A stretch of 64,000 bases of DNA, taken from NCBI GenBank assembly GCA_031400505.1, contig JANNPZ010000090.1, positions 1 through 64,000 on the forward strand, given 5' to 3'. The DNA comes from JAIYDJ01 sp031400505 (lineage in GTDB: Bacteria > Pseudomonadota > Alphaproteobacteria > Rhodobacterales > Rhodobacteraceae). This document shows, piece after piece, positions 34,814 to 43,300 of the stretch. The position numbers and the translations under genes are program-made. Below the pieces are notes generated by a model. That model worked only from the letters and a program-made list of their open reading frames with translations, did no database searches and was not told the DNA's origin. The number at the start of each line of letters is the position of its first letter. Positions within the stretch are counted from its first letter, which is position 1.

Positions 34814-34921
34814 TCTGTGCGGTTTCGCGGGTGCCTTTGCGCAGAACGGCACCTTGCCTTCTGACTGGATTTGCGGCCCGTTGCACCCGCTGCATCCCGT
34901 AGTGCAAAGAAAGTTGAATTC

Positions 34922-36115
34922 ATGTCGATCCAGCCCCTGCGCCAAGGCGAGTTCATCGCCCTGACGGCAATGCTGTTTGCCACCATTGCATTTTCCATCG
35001 ATGCGATGCTACCCGCCTTGCCGCAGATTGCTTTGGAACTCGCGCCTGATACGCCGAATTCTGCGCAACTTATCCTGACGTCCTCTGTGCTCGGGATGGG
35101 CATCGGCACCCTGTTTGCCGGACGGTTGTCGGATGCCTTTGGTCGCAAGAACACGATCATGGCGGGGGCTGCGCTGTATTCACTTGCGGCCCTTGCCGCC
35201 TATTTTGCGCCAACGCTGGAGACGGTGCTTGCGGCGCGCGTGGTACAGGGTTTGGGGGCGGCAGCCCCGCGTATCGTAACCCTGGCCATGGTGCGCGATC
35301 TTTACAAAGGGCGCGACATGGCCCGGATTATGTCTTTCACCATGATGTTTTTCATTCTGGTCCCGGCAGTTGCCCCGATGATGGGACAGGCCATAATCGC
35401 GGAGTTCGGCTGGCGCGGCGTGTTTCTGGCATTTCTGGCATTTTCGGCAGTGTCGATGATCCGGCTTGGCTTGCGTCAGCCGGAAACCCTGCCCCCAGTG
35501 CTGCGTCGGCCGCTGCGCATGGCCGAGCAAATGGCGGCACTGCGGGAGGTGTTGTCACACCGGGTCATCGTGCTGTCTGTCGCGGTGCAAACGCTGGTGT
35601 TTGGCTGCCTGTTCGGGTGCCTGTCGCAGATTCAACCGATCTTTGATCAGGTCTATGGTCGCGCTGCAGAGTTTCCGCAGTGGTTCGCCCTGATCGCGGT
35701 TGCTTCGGGTGTTGCATCGATTGCCAACGCGCGCTGGGTTGGGCGGCTGGGGATGCGCTATCTGGTGCGCACGACCATTGGCGTGCAGGCGCTGCTGTCG
35801 CTGGCCGTTGTCGGCGCATTTGCAAGCGGGTTGGTGCCGCACCCGATGGAGTTTCTGTTGTGCTTTGGCTGGATGATCAGCGTCTTTGCCATGGCCGGAT
35901 TGACCATCGGCAATCTGAACGCGATGGCCATGGAACCTGTCGGGCATATCGCTGGCATGGCGGCTTCGGTCATGGGCGCGATTGCCACGGTGGGGGCGGT
36001 TGCGCTGGCTGTGCCGCTGGGCCTTGCCTTTGACGGGACGCCGCTGCCGCTGATGATCGGGATCGCCCTGTTTGCCAGCACCGGCTGGGCACTTGCGCGC
36101 GGGTTGGCGCGTTAG
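34922..36115 (+). CDS. MFS multidrug exporter, Bcr/CflA type
   Basis: This 397-residue transporter shows the 12-helix Major Facilitator layout with the loop 2-3 motif GRLSDAFGRKNTIMAG and the Bcr/CflA-type helix 1 signature (FSIDAMLPALPQIA). Helix 4 carries RVVQGLGAAAPRIVTLAMVRDLY with the conserved arginine. It probably exports drugs or small metabolites by proton antiport. The ATG at 34922 places helix 1 correctly. The 3' end overlaps the convergent mfd gene by 4 bases. Confidence 0.9.
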   Translation: MSIQPLRQGEFIALTAMLFATIAFSIDAMLPALPQIALELAPDTPNSAQLILTSSVLGMGIGTLFAGRLSDAFGRKNTIMAGAALYSLAALAAYFAPTLETVLAARVVQGLGAAAPRIVTLAMVRDLYKGRDMARIMSFTMMFFILVPAVAPMMGQAIIAEFGWRGVFLAFLAFSAVSMIRLGLRQPETLPPVLRRPLRMAEQMAALREVLSHRVIVLSVAVQTLVFGCLFGCLSQIQPIFDQVYGRAAEFPQWFALIAVASGVASIANARWVGRLGMRYLVRTTIGVQALLSLAVVGAFASGLVPHPMEFLLCFGWMISVFAMAGLTIGNLNAMAMEPVGHIAGMAASVMGAIATVGAVALAVPLGLAFDGTPLPLMIGIALFASTGWALARGLAR

Positions 36116-39100
36116 CCTTTCTTGACCACCTTTTCGGCCAGGCTGCGGGCAATGTCCGCAGCACCCTTGATCCGGTCGCTTTCCGTCTTCCAGTCCCGCA
36201 TCAGCACCAGCTTGTTGCCTGCGATGCGTGCCGTCGTCCCTTGCGACTTGATGTAATCGACGAGCCCTGCCGGATCGGCGAATTTATCGTTGTGAAACTG
36301 CACCGTGGCGCCTTTTGGCCCCGCATCAAGCCGCGCGATCCCGGCGCGTTTGCACAAGGCTTTGATGCGGACCACCAGCATCAGCGTGTTCACCTCGCGC
36401 GGCAGCGGGCCGAACCGGTCGATCAACTCGGCGGCGAAACCCTCAAGCTCTACCTTGGTTTGCAAGCCCGAAAGGCGGCGATAAAGGCCCAAACGCACGT
36501 CCAGGTCTGGCACATAAGGATCGGGGATCAGGACCGGAACCCCGAGATTGATCGTTGGTGCCCATTGGTCGTCGAGTTTAGACAGCCCCTGCAACTCGCC
36601 CGATTTGATCTTGGCGATCGTCTCTTCCAGCATCTGCTGGTAAAGCTCATAGCCGACCTCCCTGATATGCCCCGACTGTTCCTCGCCCAGAAGGTTGCCC
36701 GCACCGCGCAGGTCAAGGTCGTGTGACGCAAGGTTGAACCCCGCCCCAAGGCTATCAAGGCTGCCCAGCAACCGCAGCCGTTTCGTCGCCTGCGGCGTCA
36801 GCGGCGCGCGAGGCTTGGTGGTAAGGTAGCAATAGGCGCGGGTCTTTGACCGGCCCACCCTGCCCCGGATCTGGTATAGCTGCGACAGGCCGAACATATC
36901 GGCGCGGTGGACGATCATCGTGTTGGCGGTCGGGATATCAAGGCCGCTTTCCACGATCGTCGTCGCCAGCAGCACGTCGAACTTGCCATCATAGAACTGG
37001 TTCATCCGGTCATCCAGATCGCCTGCCGCCAGTTGCCCATGGGCGATGACAAACGACACTTCCGGCACATGGGTGCGTAGGAAATCCTCGATATCCGGCA
37101 GATCGGCGATGCGGGGCACGACGTAAAAGCTTTGCCCACCGCGATAATGTTCGCGCAACAGCGCCTCGCGCAGGGTGATCGTGTCAAACTCCGAAACGTA
37201 GGTGCGGATCGCCAGACGGTCCACCGGCGGTGTGGCGATGATCGAGAGGTCCCGCACCCCGGCCAGGCTCAGTTGCAACGTGCGCGGGATCGGCGTCGCG
37301 GTCAGGGTCAGCACATGCACCTCGGCGCGCATCTCCTTCAGCCGCTCCTTGTGACTGACGCCAAAGTGCTGCTCTTCGTCGATCACCATCAGCCCGAGGT
37401 TCTTGAACCGCACCGCCTTGGCGAGCAGAGCATGCGTGCCAACCACGATATCGACGGTGCCTGCCGCCATCGCCTCGCGGCAGGCATTCGCATCCTTGGT
37501 GGAAACAAAACGCGACAAGGGCCTGACCGAAATAGGAAATCCGCGAAAGCGTTCGGCAAAGCTGCGATAGTGCTGGCGCGCGAGCAAGGTCGTCGGGCAG
37601 ATCACCGCCACCTGCAGCCCCGACAGCGCCGCCACGAAAGCCGCGCGCATCGCCACTTCGGTCTTGCCAAAACCGACATCGCCCACGATCAGCCGATCCA
37701 TGGGTGAACCTTTTTCAAGGTCCGCCACCACATCGGCGATTGCCGACAACTGATCATCGGTTTCCTGATAGGGAAAGCGGGCGGCAAACGCCTCCCAGAT
37801 CGAATGCGGGGCCTCGAGCACCGGAGCCTGTCGCAAAGCGCGTTCGGCGGCGATGCGCATCAGGCGATCCGCAATCACGCGGATGCGGTCCTTGAGTTTC
37901 GCCTTCTTCGCCTGCCATGCCCCGCCGCCCAGACGATCAAGCAGACCCTCTTCATGTCCATAGCGGCTGAGAAGTTCGATATTCTCAACAGGCAGATAAA
38001 GCTTTGCGTTTTCAGCGTATTCCAAGGCGACGCAAGCATGGGGTGCCCCAAGAGCCGTAATTGTTTCCAGCCCCAGATACCGCCCGACGCCATGCTCGAC
38101 ATGCACCACCAGATCGCCCGGCGTCAGACTGTCTACTTCGCGCAGAAAGTTCTCTGCCTTGCGCCGTTTGCGGGGTTTGGCAACCAGCCGGTCGCCCAAC
38201 ACATCCTGTTCCGAAATCACAGCAAGACCGGGGGCAGTGTATCCCGCCTCCAGCGCCCAGATCATCAGGAAAAGCTCACCACGTTTTCCAGTGATCTCGC
38301 GGAAGTCAGATGCCTCGCGCGCTTGCTGGATCCCCTGATCGACAAGAAGCCCCTTCAGCCGTTCTCGCGCGCCCTCGGACCAGGAAGCAATAATGACATT
38401 GCCTTCTTTCAGCAAGTTCTGAACATGGTCTTTCAAGGCACCGAAAAGGCTTATATTTTCCTGCTGACGTTCGGGCGCGAAGTTGCGCCCGATCCGCCCC
38501 TTTGCATCCAGAACCCCCGGCCCCGGAGCCTGCGCTAAGGGCGATAACTGTACCACTCTGTGCGCTGCAATCACCTGTTCCCACGCCGCGTCGTCCAGAT
38601 ACAGAAGGCTCGGCGCAACGGGCTTGTAGACCGTGTCGAGCCGCCCTTTGGCCGTCAGTGCTTCGCGACGGCTATCGTATTGATCGGCAATGCCATCCCA
38701 GCGCGACAGGCGGGCCGCCGTGACCTGATCATCCAGCAGCACCGATGCTGTTGGCAGATAGTCAAACAGCGTCTCCATCCGGGCGTGAAAGAACGGTAGC
38801 CAATGTTCCATCCCCTGATGCTTGCGCCCTGCGGTGACGGCCTCGTACAAGGGATCATCCGACCCAGCTGCGCCAAACTCGACCCGGTAGTTCTGGCGAA
38901 ACCGCGCAATCGCTGCCTCGTCCAGGATGATCTCGGACATCGGAGCGACCTCGATCGCCTTCAGCTTTGCGATCGTACGTTGCGTGGCCGGGTCGAACCG
39001 GCGCGCGCCATCCAGAACGTCGCCAAAGAAATCGAGCCGCACTGGCCCCCCCGCCCCCGGCGGAAAGATATCGACGATCCCGCCGCGAATGGCAAAATCC

Positions 39101-39549
39101 CCCGGTTCCGCCACGGTTGACACCGGCGAAAACCCCATCCGCGCCAGAAAGCCGCGCAGATGCGCCTCGTCAACCCGGTCGCCAACCCGCGCGATGAAGG
39201 ATGCCCCGGCAATCACCTCGCGCGCAGGCAAGCGTTGGGTCGCGGCGTTCAGCGTGGTCAGCAGCACGAAAGGCCCCGGCACCCCAGCCGCCAGCATCGC
39301 CAGCGTCGCCATCCGGCGCGCAAGGACATCAGGGTTGGGCGACACCCTGTCATAGGGAAGACAGTCCCAGGCGGGCAATTCCAGCACAACGGCATCCGGT
39401 GCGGCCATCGCCAAGGCAGCCCGCATTGCCTCCATCCGTTTGTCGTCGCGTGCGACATGAACGACGGGCTGCCCGCGCGACAGTTCGCGTGCCAGAAGTG
39501 TCGCGTCAAAACCCTCGGGGGCACCACCAAGAAGGATGCGATCGGCCAT
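36112..39549 (-). CDS. mfd: Transcription-repair coupling factor
   Basis: This 1145-residue SF2 translocase frees RNA polymerase stalled at DNA lesions and recruits UvrA. In order it has the UvrB-like N-terminal module (ELPAWDCLPYDRVSPN), the CarD-like RNA-polymerase interaction domain (VDSLTPGDLVVHVEHGVGRY), the helicase core with Walker A GDVGFGKTEVA and the DEEQ box (VIDEEQHFG), then the RecG-like TRG motif and the C-terminal TRCF domain. Full length and no disruption are seen. Confidence 0.97.
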   Translation of the reverse strand: MADRILLGGAPEGFDATLLARELSRGQPVVHVARDDKRMEAMRAALAMAAPDAVVLELPAWDCLPYDRVSPNPDVLARRMATLAMLAAGVPGPFVLLTTLNAATQRLPAREVIAGASFIARVGDRVDEAHLRGFLARMGFSPVSTVAEPGDFAIRGGIVDIFPPGAGGPVRLDFFGDVLDGARRFDPATQRTIAKLKAIEVAPMSEIILDEAAIARFRQNYRVEFGAAGSDDPLYEAVTAGRKHQGMEHWLPFFHARMETLFDYLPTASVLLDDQVTAARLSRWDGIADQYDSRREALTAKGRLDTVYKPVAPSLLYLDDAAWEQVIAAHRVVQLSPLAQAPGPGVLDAKGRIGRNFAPERQQENISLFGALKDHVQNLLKEGNVIIASWSEGARERLKGLLVDQGIQQAREASDFREITGKRGELFLMIWALEAGYTAPGLAVISEQDVLGDRLVAKPRKRRKAENFLREVDSLTPGDLVVHVEHGVGRYLGLETITALGAPHACVALEYAENAKLYLPVENIELLSRYGHEEGLLDRLGGGAWQAKKAKLKDRIRVIADRLMRIAAERALRQAPVLEAPHSIWEAFAARFPYQETDDQLSAIADVVADLEKGSPMDRLIVGDVGFGKTEVAMRAAFVAALSGLQVAVICPTTLLARQHYRSFAERFRGFPISVRPLSRFVSTKDANACREAMAAGTVDIVVGTHALLAKAVRFKNLGLMVIDEEQHFGVSHKERLKEMRAEVHVLTLTATPIPRTLQLSLAGVRDLSIIATPPVDRLAIRTYVSEFDTITLREALLREHYRGGQSFYVVPRIADLPDIEDFLRTHVPEVSFVIAHGQLAAGDLDDRMNQFYDGKFDVLLATTIVESGLDIPTANTMIVHRADMFGLSQLYQIRGRVGRSKTRAYCYLTTKPRAPLTPQATKRLRLLGSLDSLGAGFNLASHDLDLRGAGNLLGEEQSGHIREVGYELYQQMLEETIAKIKSGELQGLSKLDDQWAPTINLGVPVLIPDPYVPDLDVRLGLYRRLSGLQTKVELEGFAAELIDRFGPLPREVNTLMLVVRIKALCKRAGIARLDAGPKGATVQFHNDKFADPAGLVDYIKSQGTTARIAGNKLVLMRDWKTESDRIKGAADIARSLAEKVVKKG

Positions 39550-39552
39550 CGG

Positions 39553-40077
39553 TCAGCCCGCTACGCCGATCTGGATATTTTGATACATCCCGAACATGGC
39601 AGTGACGAAAATCGCAACCATACCAAGAATTTGCGTCGCGAGTCTGTGACGGTTAAGTCTGCGGCAAAGGGCCGCGCCGGTACTGTCTCCTGCAGCGATC
39701 AGCCGCGAGGTGCGCAATGTCAGAAGACCCAGAATTGCCAACGGAACCAACAGCAACAAGACCGCCTGCGCAAATTCCACCTTGTACCAGAACCCAAGTA
39801 TGATCAGTGCGGTAATCAGAAAACACACGACGCCGACCAGCAAAAGGCCCGCGGTGCGCGCTATGGTCAGCATCCGCGTCGTGTTGATCCGAACCAGAAC
39901 CTCCAGATCATCAAGCGCGGGCCCGCCTTCGCGCCGGGCGCGCGCGATCATGTCAAACGGCACACCGATCACCCAGTGACTGGCCGAAGACCACAAGACA
40001 GCCAGCGCAATCCAGTACCAAAGATTTGAAAATGACCGCAGGTCGATCAATTCGAAAATGATCTGAACCCAATCCAT
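39553..40077 (-). CDS. Membrane protein of unknown function
   Basis: This 174-residue protein begins MDWVQIIFELIDLRSFS and has about four membrane segments: NLWYWIALAVLWSSASHWV, a central TAGLLLVGVVCFLITALII, VLLLLVPLAILGLL, and the C-terminal ILGMVAIFVTAMFGMY. A short cytoplasmic region RARREGGPALDDLE follows helix 1. I recall Rhodobacteraceae homologues carrying the name 'component of SufBCD complex', for which I see no support. It lies 3 bases upstream of mfd, GAGGCGG precedes the ATG, and it diverges from hemB. Confidence 0.7.
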   Translation of the reverse strand: MDWVQIIFELIDLRSFSNLWYWIALAVLWSSASHWVIGVPFDMIARARREGGPALDDLEVLVRINTTRMLTIARTAGLLLVGVVCFLITALIILGFWYKVEFAQAVLLLLVPLAILGLLTLRTSRLIAAGDSTGAALCRRLNRHRLATQILGMVAIFVTAMFGMYQNIQIGVAG

Positions 40078-40211
40078 GCCGCCTCGTCCCTGTAAGTATT
40101 GTGTGCGATCGCCCTGACCGGTCGTTTTGCCGACTTGAGGCGCGCGTCTTTCCATGGCAGGCAGTTGAAGTAATCGCAAGCCCCCGCCCATCTGCCGCGC
40201 GAAAGCCACAC

Positions 40212-41219
40212 ATGCCGCCAATCGTCCCCGCCTTCCCCGTGTCCCGCCTGCGCCGTCTGCGCCGCACGCCTGCCTTGCGTGCCATGGCGCAGGAAAACAA
40301 TCTGTCGGCTGGCAACCTGATCTGGCCGGTATTCCTGCGCGAAGGGGTCAATCTGCGCGAACCGATCGCTTCGATGCCGGGCGTTGCGCGGCTGAGCCTT
40401 GATCTGGCGGTCAAAGCGGCAGAAGAGGCGGCAGGGCTTGGCATACCGGCAATCTGTCTCTTCCCCTACACGGATCCATCGCTGAAAACCGACGGTTGCG
40501 AAGAGGCGTGGAACGACGGCAACCTGACGAACCGCGCAATCCGGGCGATCAAGCGGGAGGTTCCCGAGATTGCCGTGATGACGGATGTGGCGCTCGACCC
40601 CTATAACGCCAATGGGCATGATGGGCTGGTAAAGGACGGGATCATCCTGAATGACGCGTCAATCGAGGCGCTGGTCAGGATGGCATTGGTGCAGGCGGAG
40701 TCCGGGGCAGATATCTTGGGGCCGTCCGACATGATGGATGGGCGTATCGGGGCGATGCGCGCGGCACTGGAACGCGCCGGTCACCAGGACGTTGCGATTC
40801 TGTCTTATGCGGCAAAGTATGCCAGTGCGTTTTACGGCCCGTTCCGCGACGCGGTCGGTGCGTCGGGGGCGCTGAAAGGTGACAAGAAGACCTATCAGAT
40901 GAACCCTGCAAACAGCGACGAGGCGTTGCGCCTTGTCGCGCGAGATCTGGCCGAAGGCGCAGATATGGTGATGGTAAAACCGGGAATGCCGTATCTTGAT
41001 ATCTGCCGCAGGGTGAAAGACACCTTTGCGGCACCGACCTATGCCTATCAGGTGTCAGGCGAGTATGCGATGATCAAGGGCGCCGCCCTGAATGGCTGGA
41101 TCGATGGCGAGAGGGCGATGCTGGAAAGCCTGATGGCGTTTCGGCGCGCCGGATGCGACGGCGTTCTGACCTATTTCGCACCCGATGCCGCCCGGGCGAT
41201 CAAGGCGGGGCGTGTCTGA
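40212..41219 (+). CDS. hemB: Delta-aminolevulinic acid dehydratase (porphobilinogen synthase)
   Basis: This 335-residue enzyme condenses two 5-aminolevulinate molecules to porphobilinogen, the second common step of tetrapyrrole (haem, chlorophyll, B12) synthesis. The Schiff-base lysines lie in SYAAKYASAFYGPFRDA and MVMVKPGMPYLD. The metal-site segment reads TDVALDPYNANGHDG, without the cysteines of zinc-type enzymes. Rhodobacter-type enzymes are known to be unusual in metal use. The ATG at 40212 fits the family N-terminus (RLRRLRRTPALRAM). Confidence 0.96.
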   Translation: MPPIVPAFPVSRLRRLRRTPALRAMAQENNLSAGNLIWPVFLREGVNLREPIASMPGVARLSLDLAVKAAEEAAGLGIPAICLFPYTDPSLKTDGCEEAWNDGNLTNRAIRAIKREVPEIAVMTDVALDPYNANGHDGLVKDGIILNDASIEALVRMALVQAESGADILGPSDMMDGRIGAMRAALERAGHQDVAILSYAAKYASAFYGPFRDAVGASGALKGDKKTYQMNPANSDEALRLVARDLAEGADMVMVKPGMPYLDICRRVKDTFAAPTYAYQVSGEYAMIKGAALNGWIDGERAMLESLMAFRRAGCDGVLTYFAPDAARAIKAGRV

Positions 41220-41344
41220 ACATCAGCCGGATCGGCGGGGCTTTGCCGGTCGTGACAGCAGACATGACAGTGCTGCACAAAACAGATATCCTACGCACAA
41301 CCGGGCCGGAAGAGTCCCGTGGACATGGCAGATGAGGGCAAAAC

Positions 41345-41914
41345 ATGATGCAGGTTTCGCGACGGATTTTTCTGGGCATGACGGGTGCTGCACTGGTCCT
41401 TTCGGCCTGTGACGGGTCGATAACCGGCAACGGCGTCGGATCGAACGGGGCGGCCAAGATCGACGCCCGCGTCCTTGCAACACGCGACTATTTGTTTGAT
41501 CGCTATCCGGGCACCCGGGATCTGGCATCACGGGCCGCCGGAGTGCTTTACATGCCGCTGGTCACCGAAGCGGGATTCGGCATCGGGGGTGGATATGGTC
41601 GCGGTGCGTTGCAGTTGAATGGGGCGACGGTGGATTATTACTCTGCCACGCGGGCCACGATAGGGTTTCAGATCGGGGCGCAGCAATATGCGCATGCCCT
41701 GTTTTTCATGACGCCGGATGCGTTGGCAAATTTCCGCAGATCGTCAGGTTGGGCGGCGGGGGCGGATATCCGTTATGCCATTCCCGACCAGGGTGGCAGC
41801 ATCGGCAAGGAAACCACGGAACTCGACCCGGTCATCGGGCTTGTGTTCGGTCAGCAGGGCCTGATTGCCGGGGCGACCCTGGCCGGGGTGAAATACACTC
41901 GGATCATTCCGTGA
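41345..41914 (+). CDS. SYLF/Ysc84-family lipoprotein
   Basis: This 189-residue protein begins with a twin-arginine lead (SRRIFLGMTGAALVLSAC) that also contains a lipobox ending SAC, so a Tat-exported lipoprotein is likely. The mature part has the SYLF (Ysc84-like) pattern: AGVLYMPLVTEAGFGIGGGYG and the final VFGQQGLIAGATLAGVKYTR. SYLF domains bind lipids in eukaryotes; the bacterial role is unknown. An ATG at 41348 is an alternative start. Confidence 0.82.
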   Translation: MMQVSRRIFLGMTGAALVLSACDGSITGNGVGSNGAAKIDARVLATRDYLFDRYPGTRDLASRAAGVLYMPLVTEAGFGIGGGYGRGALQLNGATVDYYSATRATIGFQIGAQQYAHALFFMTPDALANFRRSSGWAAGADIRYAIPDQGGSIGKETTELDPVIGLVFGQQGLIAGATLAGVKYTRIIP

Positions 41915-41980
41915 TCTGCCAGCCCTGATCCGCCGGCACGGATCATGTGACCCCGATCAACGGCCAAAATGCAGGCGCGT

Positions 41981-42298
41981 TCAGGGCTGCGCCCCGGCGT
42001 AGCCTTCGATGACTACCAGATCCATCATCGACATCCCGACCCGCAAAGCCTTGGCCCGGGCATATTCGGGCGATCGGTAGCAGTCCTGAGCGGCCTGAAA
42101 GCTTGGAAATTCGATCACCACTATGCGGGATCTCGGCGCACCCTCTGCCGCGTCCTGCATGCCACCACGCACCAGAAAATGGCCGCCATACTTGGCAAAG
42201 GCCACGGCGTTGGCGGCGATGTAGGCCTTGTACCCCTCTGGGTCAAACACATCGACGCTTGCAACCCAATAGCCTTTGACTGTTTTTTCCTGTGCCAT
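41981..42298 (-). CDS. DUF1330 domain protein
   Basis: This 105-residue protein matches the DUF1330 ferredoxin-like dimeric alpha-beta fold: KGYWVASVDVFDPEGYKAYI, then GGHFLVRGG and VVIEFPSFQAAQDCYRSPEY. The length is typical. No enzyme activity is established for the family. It lies 47 bases downstream of the dehydrogenase gene on the same strand and may be co-transcribed. Confidence 0.9.
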   Translation of the reverse strand: MAQEKTVKGYWVASVDVFDPEGYKAYIAANAVAFAKYGGHFLVRGGMQDAAEGAPRSRIVVIEFPSFQAAQDCYRSPEYARAKALRVGMSMMDLVVIEGYAGAQP

Positions 42299-42345
42299 AT
42301 CCCTGAACTTTCAAACGCTGAAGTCGCGCCGCCCGTCAGCGCACC

Positions 42346-43209
42346 CTACCGCAGGCGTCGGATCAGACTGGATGTGTCGTCGCGCCCGCCGCCCATGCGT
42401 TGGACGTCTTTGTAGAACTGATCGATCAAGGCGGTTATCGGCAGGCTGGCGCCGATCTGATCGGCGGTTTCCAGACAGATCGCAAGGTCCTTGCGCATCC
42501 AGTCTACGGCAAAGCCAAAGTCAAAGCGGCCTTCCAGCATCGATTTGTGGCGATTGACCATTTGCCAGCTGCCGGCCGCGCCCTGTGCTATGACCTCGAC
42601 CACGGCGGTTCCATCCAACCCCGCCTTTTCGCCAAAGGCCAAAGCCTCTGACAGGCCCTGCATCAGGCCCGCAATGCAGATCTGGTTCATCATCTTTGCA
42701 AGCTGGCCGGCACCCGTTTCACCAATCCGGCGGCAAACGCGGGCGTAGGCGGCCATCTCCGGCTCTGCGGCCGCATACTGCGCGTCGGGGCCACCGCACA
42801 TGATGGACAGCTGACCGTTTTCGGCCCCCATTTGCCCACCCGACACCGGGGCATCGACAAAACCCAATCCGGCGGTGATCGCCGCTTGCGCCATCTCTCG
42901 GGTGACTTGTGCGGAAACGGTGGTGTGATCGACAAAGATTGCGCCCTTCGCCATGCCGGCAAAAGCCCCGTCCGCACCCAGGCACACCCCGCGCAGATCG
43001 TTGTCATTGCCGACACAAGCCATCACGAATGCGGCGTCCTTCGACGCTTCGCGCGGGGTTGCTGCGTGGGTTCCACCGTGCGCTGCAACCCAGGTTTCGG
43101 CCTTCGGCGTTGTCCGGTTGTAGACCGTCACCTGATGTCCCGCGGCCGCCAGATGCCGCGCCATCGGCCCCCCCATTACGCCCAAACCCAAGAATGCCAC
43201 CCGTGCCAT
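42346..43209 (-). CDS. NAD(P)-dependent beta-hydroxyacid dehydrogenase (3-hydroxyisobutyrate dehydrogenase-like)
   Basis: This 287-residue enzyme has the N-terminal Rossmann motif VAFLGLGVMGGPMARHLAAA, the substrate-binding segment FVDAPVSGGQMGAENGQLSI and the catalytic lysine in GAGQLAKMMNQI. This is the beta-hydroxyacid dehydrogenase family (3-hydroxyisobutyrate, tartronate semialdehyde or glyoxylate/succinic semialdehyde reductases). The substrate is not fixed by sequence alone. The ATG at 43209 gives the standard start; a few in-frame codons upstream lack similarity. Confidence 0.9.
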   Translation of the reverse strand: MARVAFLGLGVMGGPMARHLAAAGHQVTVYNRTTPKAETWVAAHGGTHAATPREASKDAAFVMACVGNDNDLRGVCLGADGAFAGMAKGAIFVDHTTVSAQVTREMAQAAITAGLGFVDAPVSGGQMGAENGQLSIMCGGPDAQYAAAEPEMAAYARVCRRIGETGAGQLAKMMNQICIAGLMQGLSEALAFGEKAGLDGTAVVEVIAQGAAGSWQMVNRHKSMLEGRFDFGFAVDWMRKDLAICLETADQIGASLPITALIDQFYKDVQRMGGGRDDTSSLIRRLR

Positions 43210-43300
43210 ATCCGTTATCCTGTTTTGCCGCATCATTGCCCTGTCAGACGGGATGGACTAGGAACCCATTGCACCGCACTCGTCAAGAACAGGCCATGAC

